From contig CAWBCW010000011.1 in the NCBI GenBank assembly GCA_963787345.1, positions 816,442 through 880,441 on the forward strand: 64,000 nt of DNA, given 5' to 3'. This document shows, piece after piece, positions 9,041-16,510 of the stretch. The position numbers and the translations under genes were made by a program. Each line of letters starts with the position of its first letter. Position 1 is the first letter of the stretch. Below the pieces are notes generated by a model. The model did no database searches. It had not been told where the DNA came from and saw only the letters and a program-made list of their open reading frames with translations. This DNA comes from Bacillus_BD sp963787345. Its GTDB lineage: Bacteria > Bacillota > Bacilli > Bacillales > Cytobacillaceae.

Positions 9041-10129
9041 ATGTCAAACGAAAAAATAAAGATAACACAAACGACCACTCACAAACCAAAGCCTGACTTT
9101 GAACATCTTGAATTCGGTAAAGTATTTACAGACCATATGTTTGTGATGGATTATTCAACAGAACAAGGATGGCATGATGCGCGAATCATCCCTTATCAAC
9201 CACTCTCAATCGACCCTTCAGCAATGATTTTTCACTATGGACAAACCGTTTTTGAAGGATTAAAAGCTTATTATACTGAAAAAGGAAAAATTCTTCTTTT
9301 CAGACCTGATAAAAATATGGAAAGATTAAATCAATCAAATGATCGCCTATGCATTCCAGAGATTGATGAAAAATTAGCATTAGATGCATTGAAAGAACTT
9401 CTTAAAATAGATCATGAATGGGTTCCAAAAGTAGAGGGTACATCTCTATATATTCGTCCATTTATTATTGCAACGCAAGCTTCACTTGGTGTGCATCCTT
9501 CTGAAACATATAAGTTCATTATCATCATGTCTCCGGTTGGATCCTATTATAAGGAAGGGATTAAACCAATTAAGATTGCAGTCGAAAGCCAATATGTACG
9601 TGCAGTAGCAGGTGGAACGGGACAAGCGAAGACAGCTGGAAACTATGCATCTAGTTTAAAAGCTCAGGAAGTTGCTGATGCAGAAGGTTATTCACAAGTA
9701 CTTTGGCTTGATGGGGTTGAAAGAAAGTACATTGAAGAAGTAGGGAGTATGAATATTTTCTTTAAAATTAATGGTGAAGTCGTTACCCCTGCATTAAATG
9801 GAAGTATTTTGCCAGGAATTACAAGAGACTCCATTTTACATTTATTAAAACATTGGGATATTCCTACTGTTGAACGCAAAATTTCAATGGCTGAAGTGTA
9901 CAAAGCACATGAAGACGGTTTATTAGAAGAAGTGTTTGGTACAGGAACCGCAGCGGTTATTTCTCCAGTCGGTGAATTATATTGGAATGATCAAAAGTTA
10001 ATGATAAATAATGGAGAAATTGGCGATCTATCGTTGAAACTATATAACACATTAACTTCTATTCAGCTTGGAAAAGCAGAAGATCCATTTAGTTGGACAG
10101 TTGAAGTCGAACAAAAAGTAAATAAATAG
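9041..10129 (+). CDS. ilvE: Branched-chain amino acid aminotransferase
   Basis: PLP enzyme interconverting Leu/Ile/Val and their 2-oxo acids. Fold-type IV signature features are visible: HYGQTVFEGLKAY at about residue 67, the PLP lysine in GTGQAKTAGNYA, the conserved EVGSMNIFF segment, and FGTGTAAVISPVG near the C-terminus. 362 residues, as expected. The ATG is preceded by GGAGAAG. The next gene, a HAD phosphatase, starts 32 bases later on the same strand with no terminator, so the two may be cotranscribed. No T-box or attenuator was seen upstream. Confidence 0.95.
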   Translation: MSNEKIKITQTTTHKPKPDFEHLEFGKVFTDHMFVMDYSTEQGWHDARIIPYQPLSIDPSAMIFHYGQTVFEGLKAYYTEKGKILLFRPDKNMERLNQSNDRLCIPEIDEKLALDALKELLKIDHEWVPKVEGTSLYIRPFIIATQASLGVHPSETYKFIIIMSPVGSYYKEGIKPIKIAVESQYVRAVAGGTGQAKTAGNYASSLKAQEVADAEGYSQVLWLDGVERKYIEEVGSMNIFFKINGEVVTPALNGSILPGITRDSILHLLKHWDIPTVERKISMAEVYKAHEDGLLEEVFGTGTAAVISPVGELYWNDQKLMINNGEIGDLSLKLYNTLTSIQLGKAEDPFSWTVEVEQKVNK

Positions 10130-10161
10130 AAATATGAACAAAATAGGGAGAGGATTTCCTA

Positions 10162-10944
10162 ATGATTAAAGCAATATTATTTGATCTTGACGACACGTTG
10201 TTATGGGACCAAAAAAGTGTAAAAGAGGCTTTTGCATCGACCTGTTTAATAGCTGCTGAAAAATATCATATTGATGCGGATCAATTAGAGGAATCTGTGC
10301 GAGAAGAGGCAAGAAAGCTTTATTCTAGTTATGAAACCTATCCATATACACAAATGATTGGGATTAACCCCTTTGAAGGACTTTGGGCTAATTTTCTAGA
10401 TGATACCGATGAGTTTCGTAAGTTAAAAGAAATTGCCCCAATATACCGCAAAGAAGCGTGGAGAAATGGGTTAAAAGGCTGTGGAATTGATGATGAGGAA
10501 TACGCGGCGTTTTTAGCAGAGAAGTTTCCTGAAGAACGACGAAAACATCCGTTTGTCTATGATGATAGCTATCCTGTATTAGATCAGTTAAAAGGAAAAT
10601 ATAAATTATTGCTTTTAACAAATGGCTCTCCTGATCTTCAAAATACAAAGTTAGATATTACACCTGAATTAGTTCCTTACTTTGATGAAATTATTATTTC
10701 GGGTGCATTCGGTAGAGGGAAGCCAGATCCGTCAATTTTTGAACATGCACTTTCACTTCTTGACGTAAAGAAGGAAAATGCAATCATGGTTGGGGACAAC
10801 TTAATGACAGATATTTTAGGAGCAAAACGTGCCGGGATTAAGTCTGTTTGGATTAATCGACATGATAAAGACCGGAATGAAGTGATTCCTGATTATGAAA
10901 TTAGCAGTTTGAGTGAACTCCTCAATTTATTAGGAGAGTTATGA
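10162..10944 (+). CDS. HAD-superfamily hydrolase, YsaA-like
   Basis: Cytosolic phosphatase of the haloacid dehalogenase superfamily. Motif I is LFDLDDTLLW at the N-terminus, motif II LLTNGSPD at about residue 152, and the motif III Lys and motif IV acidic residues are in GKPDPSIFEHAL and MVGDNLMTDILGAKRAG. The helical cap domain fills residues 20-130. Length and pattern match Bacillus YsaA. Substrate unknown. It lies directly behind ilvE and ahead of a strong terminator. Confidence 0.85.
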   Translation: MIKAILFDLDDTLLWDQKSVKEAFASTCLIAAEKYHIDADQLEESVREEARKLYSSYETYPYTQMIGINPFEGLWANFLDDTDEFRKLKEIAPIYRKEAWRNGLKGCGIDDEEYAAFLAEKFPEERRKHPFVYDDSYPVLDQLKGKYKLLLLTNGSPDLQNTKLDITPELVPYFDEIIISGAFGRGKPDPSIFEHALSLLDVKKENAIMVGDNLMTDILGAKRAGIKSVWINRHDKDRNEVIPDYEISSLSELLNLLGEL

Positions 10945-10981
10945 TCATATAAGATTACGGTGGTCTAGGTCATTGTCATAA

Positions 10982-11021
10982 ATAATAAAAGCCTTGGTTT
11001 TGATGCCGAGGCTTTTATTAT
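10982..11021 (+). terminator. Terminator after the HAD gene
   Basis: Long A/T-flanked stem AATAAAAGCCTTGG / CCGAGGCTTTTATT (one G-T pair) around an 8-base loop. It could work in both directions. Confidence 0.75.
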
Positions 11022-11076
11022 GATAAAAAATGAAAATGAAAATATGTAGTAATTACGTAAATAAAGGAGAACGAAA

Positions 11077-11901
11077 ATGGAAAAAGGATTATCTGGGAAA
11101 CATGTTGTGCTAGGTGCGACGCGTAAAACAGAAGAAATGATGACATTAATAAGGAAACAAGGTGGAACAGCTAGTGTTCGGTCTCTTCAAGGGACGGTTT
11201 TTAAAGCAGGAAGTGAGATTGAACCCGAAATTAAAGCTTTTGTTGAAAATGGCGCAGACTGGGTCATTTTAACAACAGGAATTGGTCTTGAGACATTACT
11301 CGAACAAGCGGAGAAGTTAGAATTAAGGGATCAATTTATTGATCGTTTAGAAGCGGCTAAGATTGCATCAAGAGGCTATAAAACGGCAGCTGCATTAAAG
11401 AAATTAAAAATAGAGGCCGTCATATCGGATGATGATGGGACAACACAAAGCCTAATCAGTAAAATGCAGGAGATTGATTTGGCAGGAAAAAAAGTAGTTG
11501 TACAGTTACATGGTGAAAAAGCTCCTTCGCTCCTTCGCTTTTTAGAAACAAAGGGTGCCGACATTAGCATTTTACTTCCTTACCAACATATCGCTCCTGA
11601 TCACTCAACAGTTGAAACACTATGTAAAGAAATCTTAGCTAAGGAAGTAGATGCTGTTTGTTTTACAACGGCTGTACAAGTTTATGAATTATTTCATTAT
11701 GTAAAAGGGATAGGATTTAGTCATGAGATCCTAACCGCTTTTAATGAAGGGAAAACGGTTGCGACAGCTGTCGGAAAAGTAACGGCAGAGGCGTTAAAGG
11801 AAGAGGGAATTAATCGAATTGTTGTTCCAAGCCATGAAAGAATGGGTGCAATGATTGTGGAATTAGCTCAATATTATGAGAAAAATAATACAGTTAAGTA
11901 G
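11077..11901 (+). CDS. Uroporphyrinogen-III synthase family protein (HemD-like), stand-alone
   Basis: Two-lobed HemD fold inferred from pattern: N-terminal GKHVVLGATRKTEEM, hinge segment GADWVILTTGIGLETLL at about residue 60, AVCFTTAVQVYELF at about residue 188 and TVATAVGKVTAEALKEEGI near the C-terminus. 274 residues. It is not inside a hem biosynthetic cluster, so it may be a second HemD-like paralogue rather than the main heme enzyme. It is preceded by AAAGGAGAACG and is a single-gene unit. Confidence 0.75.
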   Translation: MEKGLSGKHVVLGATRKTEEMMTLIRKQGGTASVRSLQGTVFKAGSEIEPEIKAFVENGADWVILTTGIGLETLLEQAEKLELRDQFIDRLEAAKIASRGYKTAAALKKLKIEAVISDDDGTTQSLISKMQEIDLAGKKVVVQLHGEKAPSLLRFLETKGADISILLPYQHIAPDHSTVETLCKEILAKEVDAVCFTTAVQVYELFHYVKGIGFSHEILTAFNEGKTVATAVGKVTAEALKEEGINRIVVPSHERMGAMIVELAQYYEKNNTVK

Positions 11902-11986
11902 TTCCATTGTAATATTTTGTATAATCACTAAAATAATGATATGATTAATTGTGTTTTGCTTTACTTATTAAAAGGAGATGATTTTA

Positions 11987-12424
11987 ATGGCAAAAAAAGG
12001 ATACATATTAATGGAGAGCGGCGAAAAAATTGAATTTGAATTATATCCAAATGAAGCACCGGGAACGGTAGCTAACTTTGAGAAATTAATCAATGAAGGC
12101 TTTTATAATGGTCTAACATTTCACCGTGTCATTCCTGGTTTTGTAAGTCAAGGCGGATGCCCTCAGGGAACAGGAACTGGCGGTCCAGGGCATACAATCA
12201 AATGTGAAACAGAAGGAAATCCACATACACATGAAGTTGGTTCATTATCAATGGCACATGCTGGAAGAGATACTGGCGGCAGCCAATTCTTCATCGTCCA
12301 TGAGCCACAACCGCATTTAAATGGAGTACATACCGTTTTTGGGAAAGTAACATCTGGAATGGATACAGTACTTGCCATGAAAAATGGGGATGTTATGAAA
12401 AAGGTAGAAATAGTAGAAGCTTAA
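11987..12424 (+). CDS. ppiB: Peptidyl-prolyl cis-trans isomerase, cyclophilin type
   Basis: Cytosolic cyclophilin that accelerates proline isomerisation during folding. The catalytic-site pattern FHRVIPGFVSQGG (Arg, Phe) and GGSQFFIVHE are present, with the usual HLNGVHTVFGKV near the C-terminus. 145 residues, matching Bacillus PpiB. Start 11987 (MAKKGYIL) is chosen because AAAGGAGATG sits 6 bases upstream; an earlier in-frame ATG at 11978 lies within that ribosome binding site. Confidence 0.95.
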   Translation: MAKKGYILMESGEKIEFELYPNEAPGTVANFEKLINEGFYNGLTFHRVIPGFVSQGGCPQGTGTGGPGHTIKCETEGNPHTHEVGSLSMAHAGRDTGGSQFFIVHEPQPHLNGVHTVFGKVTSGMDTVLAMKNGDVMKKVEIVEA

Positions 12425-12427
12425 TTA

Positions 12428-12478
12428 TAAGGTGTCTGGCACAATCCATTTTATGGAAGGTGCAGGCGCCTTTTTATT
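12428..12478 (+). terminator. Probable terminator after ppiB
   Basis: Imperfect stem GGTGTCTGGCAC / GTGCAGGCGCC (one bulge and G-T pairs), followed by TTTTTATTTTT. Confidence 0.55.
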
Positions 12479-12517
12479 TTTCTGTAACTTATAATTATAC
12501 ATTTTTATGATTAAATA

Positions 12518-12545
12518 TTGACTTTTGGAGAAAATCAAGTATGAT
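12518..12545 (+). promoter_or_regulatory. Candidate sigma-A promoter of the GNAT gene
   Basis: TTGACT (12518-12523) and TATGAT (12540-12545) with a 16-base spacer, 40 bases before the GNAT start. Confidence 0.5.
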
Positions 12546-12584
12546 TAAATCATTATAGATAAATGGATAAAGCGGGGACGAGAC

Positions 12585-13058
12585 ATGGTTGAAATTAGAA
12601 GGGCCAAAATTGCTGATGTAGATAGCCTATACGAATTAATTAATATTTATTCAAATAAAGGAATTGTGTTACCGAGATCAAAAAAGTCTTTGAGTCAAAA
12701 TATTTTCTCTATTTTTGTAGCTGTTATTGATGATATCGTGGTTGGTACAGCAAGTTTGGCCATTTTAGATACAGACTTAGCTGAAGTAAGGTCTCTTGTT
12801 GTAGATGAATCAAAGGCAAAGTTGGGAATTGGGAAAATGCTTGTGGAAGAAATAAAAGAAGAAACAGAACGAATTGGAATTGATAAACTCATTTCTTTAA
12901 CCTATCAAGTAGATTTTTTTAAAAAATGTGGTTTTGAAGTAACGGTGAAAGATACGATGCCGCAAAAAGTGTGGCAGGATTGCATTAATTGCCCCAAAAT
13001 ACACAATTGCGATGAGATTGCAATGATTTATTATGTGAAAAATCAAATTTTTTCTTAA
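12585..13058 (+). CDS. GNAT N-acetyltransferase, short ArgA-like
   Basis: Acetyl-CoA-dependent N-acetyltransferase fold: VVGTASLAIL (beta 4) then VRSLVVDESKAKLGIGKML with the Q/R-x-x-G-x-G/A-type CoA loop (KLGIGK). The tail MPQKVWQDCINCPKIHNCDE carries three Cys and matches the tail of short single-domain N-acetylglutamate synthases in other bacteria. This hints at an arginine or amino-acid acetylation role, but the substrate is unproven. 157 residues. It has its own promoter and a terminator downstream. Confidence 0.75.
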   Translation: MVEIRRAKIADVDSLYELINIYSNKGIVLPRSKKSLSQNIFSIFVAVIDDIVVGTASLAILDTDLAEVRSLVVDESKAKLGIGKMLVEEIKEETERIGIDKLISLTYQVDFFKKCGFEVTVKDTMPQKVWQDCINCPKIHNCDEIAMIYYVKNQIFS

Positions 13059-13090
13059 ATATAAACGAAAGTATTTAGGAAGGTGAACAA

Positions 13091-13130
13091 AAAAGAGGCT
13101 TTAGGAGATTGAATCCTAAGCCTCTTTATC
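13091..13130. terminator. Bidirectional terminator between GNAT gene and ppaC
   Basis: Near-perfect stem AAAGAGGCTTTAGGA / TCCTAAGCCTCTTT, flanked by A-run and T-rich sequence. It lies between converging genes. Confidence 0.85.
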
Positions 13131-13131
13131 A

Positions 13132-14064
13132 TTACATCGTTTTCATTGTGTCTGTTAGCACGGGAACAATTTGTTTTTTACGAGAAACTACTCCTTTTAA
13201 AGCAGCTGTGTGGTTGTCTAATTCAACATTAAATGCAGATTCAACCGCATTTGTCATTTTACCAAGGGCTAATCCAATGGAATCGTTTGTTAATATGTCC
13301 GTGACAACAAATAGGAATAAATCAAGGTTTTCTTTGGCAATAATTGCTTCAATGGCATCCTCAATTTCTTTTTTACGTGCAAGAACATCATTCGTATCAA
13401 CAGCATTTACTTGAGCGATCATCACTTTATGATCACCCATATCAAAGCCTTTTGAGTCAAGAGTAACTAATTGTTCAACTGTTTTATCACTTAAATCTGC
13501 CCCAGCTTTTAACATTTCAAGGCCGTAGCTATCAGCATCAACTTCTGCAATTTTTGCTAATTCACGAGCAGCAGCAACGTCTTCGTCTGTGCATGTTGGT
13601 GATTTAAATAATAATGAATCCGAAATAATCGCTGAAAGCATTAGACCAGCAATTTCTTTTTTAATTTTTACCCCATTTTCTTTATATAACTTGTTTAAAA
13701 TCGTTGCTGTGCATCCAACAGGCTCCGCACGATAATAAAGGGGGTCACTCGTTTGGAAGTTAGCGATACGGTGATGGTCGATGACTTCTAATATACGTAC
13801 ATCGTCAATATCATCCGCACTTTGCTGTTTTTCATTGTGATCAACTAAAATGACTTGTTTGGCTTCTTGGCTTACTTTTTCAACTAAACGTGGTTCATTT
13901 ACTTGAAAGTATTCTAAGGCATATTTCGTTTCACTGTTAATCTCGCCTAGACGAATTGGCTCCGCATTAACACCTAATGCAGATTTTAAATTTGCATAAG
14001 CGATCGCTGAACAAATTGTGTCAGTATCCGGGTTTTTATGTCCAAAAACTAGTACTTTTTCCAT
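13132..14064 (-). CDS. ppaC: Manganese-dependent inorganic pyrophosphatase
   Basis: Family II pyrophosphatase, hydrolysing PPi from biosynthesis in the cytosol. DHH-type metal ligands are in GHKNPDTDT (residues 8-16), VDHNE (about 75) and the signature IDHHR (about 97). The C-terminal substrate domain ends in SRKKQIVP. 310 residues, as in B. subtilis (309). An ATG with AAGGAGT upstream. Monocistronic, ending at the bidirectional terminator. Confidence 0.96.
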   Translation of the reverse strand: MEKVLVFGHKNPDTDTICSAIAYANLKSALGVNAEPIRLGEINSETKYALEYFQVNEPRLVEKVSQEAKQVILVDHNEKQQSADDIDDVRILEVIDHHRIANFQTSDPLYYRAEPVGCTATILNKLYKENGVKIKKEIAGLMLSAIISDSLLFKSPTCTDEDVAAARELAKIAEVDADSYGLEMLKAGADLSDKTVEQLVTLDSKGFDMGDHKVMIAQVNAVDTNDVLARKKEIEDAIEAIIAKENLDLFLFVVTDILTNDSIGLALGKMTNAVESAFNVELDNHTAALKGVVSRKKQIVPVLTDTMKTM

Positions 14065-14368
14065 GTTTGTACTCCTTATATGTAGTTATTACCTTATTCA
14101 AGGTGAAAGTATATTCAAACAATATCTTACCACATTAAAAGTGAATTTTTAACTTATTTTTACAAACGGAAAGTTTATGTTCGCTAGATTACGGGAAATG
14201 TGTATGAACGGCTCTTAATCCATCGAATATAATAATACAAACAAAATAGTTGAATCGATATTTAAACTAGAGTAGGATAGAAAAAACATTCTAAAATAGA
14301 TCCTTTTTATGGATTGTCTCTTAAAGGGCTTTATGCATGAATAATGCGTAAATTAGGAGGGAAAGTGG
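14065..14368. other. Intergenic region between divergent ppaC and the HD-domain gene
   Basis: 304 bases, AT-rich. It must carry promoters for both divergent genes, but I see no clear -35/-10 pair, operator or riboswitch. No coding-like frame. Confidence 0.4.
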
Positions 14369-14896
14369 ATGAGAGATGTTACATTAGTACAAGTTTTTAA
14401 TCATCATATTGCACAAAAGTATGTGAACCGATCAGGTTTAGTTCATGCTATAGCCGTTGCTTATCATGCATTTCATTTCTCTAAAGACAAAGGGGTTGAC
14501 CCAGATAGTGCTGCAAAAGCAGGTTTCTTGCATGATATTGGACATTTTACCTGGTATAGAAACGGAAAATGGGATTATGAATTGTACCGAAAAAATGATA
14601 TTCATGCGATAAAAGGGGCAGAAAGAGCTCATAAATTATTAATTCGACTTGGAGAAAATCCAGTTAAAGCAAAAGAAATTGCATTAGCGATTCTTTTTCA
14701 CACCGATTCTTATTTCCCAGGCGGAGAGATTATCCGTACCCCTCTACAGGAGATTATCAAAAAAGCAGATGAAAAAGATGAAGAGCCAGGCGGCAATCAT
14801 CATTACCGAAAAGTCGATAACGAGAAAGCAGTTAAGTTATTAAAACAATTAGACGAAAAAATTGATAACGTGATCAATGAAAAATCAAAAAATTAA
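14369..14896 (+). CDS. HD-domain phosphohydrolase family protein
   Basis: Metal-dependent phosphohydrolase fold with the H...HD...D arrangement: HAIAVAYHAF (residues 27-36), LHDIGHF (about 54) and a distal His/Asp in LFHTDSYFPGG. 175 residues. It starts at ATG 14369 after TTAGGAGGGAAAG. Substrate unknown. Followed by the SRPBCC gene 71 bases downstream, possibly in one unit. Confidence 0.75.
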   Translation: MRDVTLVQVFNHHIAQKYVNRSGLVHAIAVAYHAFHFSKDKGVDPDSAAKAGFLHDIGHFTWYRNGKWDYELYRKNDIHAIKGAERAHKLLIRLGENPVKAKEIALAILFHTDSYFPGGEIIRTPLQEIIKKADEKDEEPGGNHHYRKVDNEKAVKLLKQLDEKIDNVINEKSKN

Positions 14897-14967
14897 GTAA
14901 CATATTCATCTCTGTAGGAGAATAAGTCTCTATAATGGAGAAATTCTTCTAAGGAGGGGACACAATT

Positions 14968-15417
14968 ATGACTACGCATACTTTTCAAACCGCTGTTAAC
15001 ATTCCGATAGAGACGGTATGGTCTTTTTTGCATTCAAAAGAAGATTGGTATCGGGTAATTCCGGGATATATTTCACATGAATTCCAATCTGAACATCTTT
15101 CAACCTGGCAGATTAAAAGTGATTTTGGACTAATCAAGAAAAAGCTCCATTTCAAAGCAGAAATACTAGAGTGGAAGGAATATGATAAAATTACTTTTCT
15201 TATTATAGGAATAAGTGATAAATTTAATGGACGTGGACAGATTGAAACCATTAAATTATCCAATCATAAAACAATGATCAGTGCTAATTTTCAAATATCT
15301 GCAGAAGGTTCAATTGCCAAATTGATTAAACCCTTTTTAAAAAATTCAATTCCTGAAATGTCAGAAAAAACTAAAAGTGAGTTCGAACAAACAATTAAGA
15401 AAATTACAGGGGGCTAA
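14968..15417 (+). CDS. SRPBCC/CoxG-like ligand-binding fold protein
   Basis: START/SRPBCC-type protein similar to the CoxG (carbon monoxide dehydrogenase subunit G) group: IPIETVWSFLHSKEDW at the N-terminus and a C-terminal helix (IPEMSEKTKSEFEQTIKKI). These bind hydrophobic ligands in a central cavity; in CODH operons CoxG assists membrane anchoring. No CO dehydrogenase genes are nearby, so its role here is unknown. The ATG is preceded by AAGGAGGGG. 149 residues. Confidence 0.65.
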   Translation: MTTHTFQTAVNIPIETVWSFLHSKEDWYRVIPGYISHEFQSEHLSTWQIKSDFGLIKKKLHFKAEILEWKEYDKITFLIIGISDKFNGRGQIETIKLSNHKTMISANFQISAEGSIAKLIKPFLKNSIPEMSEKTKSEFEQTIKKITGG

Positions 15418-15428
15418 TCAGAATAAGA

Positions 15429-15474
15429 AGATAGATAATCGGCTTATCAAAGGTCTAATTATCTATCTTTTTTG
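15429..15474 (+). terminator. Terminator after the SRPBCC gene
   Basis: Stem AGATAGATAAT / ATTATCTATCT with an approximately 18-base loop and six Ts. Confidence 0.8.
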
Positions 15475-15552
15475 TTATTTAGCGGATAATAAAAAGTTTT
15501 TATTAAAAAGTGTAAAATTTATCACAAAAAAGAGTACACGAATATTTTTAAA

Positions 15553-15586
15553 TGTGTTATTCTAAATGCATAATAAGTATAACATA
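15553..15586. promoter_or_regulatory. Two putative CcpN operators upstream of the PPDK operon
   Basis: Using the CcpN consensus as I recall it (TRTGHYATAYW), TGTGTTATTCT at 15553-15563 matches 10 of 11. The minus-strand reading of 15576-15586 (TATGTTATACT) matches all 11. The first overlaps an extended -10-like TATTCT (15558-15563). CcpN represses gluconeogenic genes in B. subtilis, where ccpN is cotranscribed with the homologue of the next gene. A regulatory role here is inferred. Confidence 0.5.
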
Positions 15587-15683
15587 TTTAAAGCGCTTAA
15601 AAAACGATGGAGATGATACTAGCAAAAAATGCATTTTCACCGATATTCGTTCGTATTTTTAGATTTCCATTGAAGAAAAGGTT

Positions 15684-16508
15684 GTGAACATCATTAAGTC
15701 GAAAGAGGTTGTATTTGTCGTTTCAGACTCAGTTGGAGAAACTGCTGAATTTGTCGTGAAGGCAGTAGCGACACAATTTAATGGCGGAAACATTAATATT
15801 CACCGACATGCCTTTGCTGAAGACACAGTAGATATTGAAGAAGTAATTAACAGGGCAAAGGATAGTAATTCCATTATCGCATATACGTTGGCTATCCCAG
15901 AATTGAAAGAATATTTAGATCAGCGTGCGAATGAAGAAGGGATTATGGCGGTTGATATTATGCAGCCACTTATTGAAGTTTTTATGAAAAAGTTTCATAA
16001 AAAGCCCAATCATAAACCTAAATTATTGAGACAGCTGGATGACGAATATTTCCGAAGAGTTGAAGCTGTTGAATTTGCTGTAAAATACGATGATGGTCGT
16101 GACCCGCGGGGAGTCATACGCGCGGATATTGTCTTAATTGGTGTCTCTCGTACATCAAAGACACCTTTATCCATGTATTTAGCGCATCAGGGATATAAAG
16201 TGGCGAATGTTCCATTAGTACCAGAAGTATCGCCTCCAGATGAATTATTTAATGTTCCAAGGGGGAAATGCGTTGGACTGATTATCACCCCTGACAAATT
16301 GAATGAAATCCGAAAAGAGCGTTTAAAAGCTTTAGGGCTAAGATCTCAAGCAAGTTATGCCAGCTACGAACGTATTCTTGAAGAACTTGACTATGCTGAA
16401 AAAATTATGAAGCGCGTTGGTTGTCCGATTATTAATGTGGCAAACAAAGCCGTTGAAGAAACAGCAGGTTTAATTATCGACATTTTAAAGAAAAGAGGCT
16501 CAAAATAG
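15684..16508 (+). CDS. yqfL: Pyruvate, phosphate dikinase regulatory protein (PDRP)
   Basis: Bifunctional regulator that inactivates PPDK by ADP-dependent Thr phosphorylation and reactivates it by Pi-dependent dephosphorylation. The family P-loop is GVSRTSKTPLS at about residue 152; the N-terminus (VVFVVSDSVGETAEFVVKA) is also typical. 274 residues. The GTG start at 15684 follows GAAAAGG. The next gene, ppdK, begins two bases after its stop, which pairs the enzyme with its own kinase/phosphatase. Two CcpN-like boxes lie about 100 bases upstream. Confidence 0.92.
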   Translation: MNIIKSKEVVFVVSDSVGETAEFVVKAVATQFNGGNINIHRHAFAEDTVDIEEVINRAKDSNSIIAYTLAIPELKEYLDQRANEEGIMAVDIMQPLIEVFMKKFHKKPNHKPKLLRQLDDEYFRRVEAVEFAVKYDDGRDPRGVIRADIVLIGVSRTSKTPLSMYLAHQGYKVANVPLVPEVSPPDELFNVPRGKCVGLIITPDKLNEIRKERLKALGLRSQASYASYERILEELDYAEKIMKRVGCPIINVANKAVEETAGLIIDILKKRGSK

Positions 16509-16510
16509 AG

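Noticed and set aside
15377..15565. 62-codon plus-strand frame after the SRPBCC gene
   Set aside because: It overlaps the end of that gene and runs through its terminator hairpin; no ribosome binding site.
15587..15602. TTTAAAGCGCTTAAA as a possible cre site before the PDRP gene
   Set aside because: It lacks the TG...CA ends of the cre consensus; only the core AAAGCGCTT fits, so it was not called.
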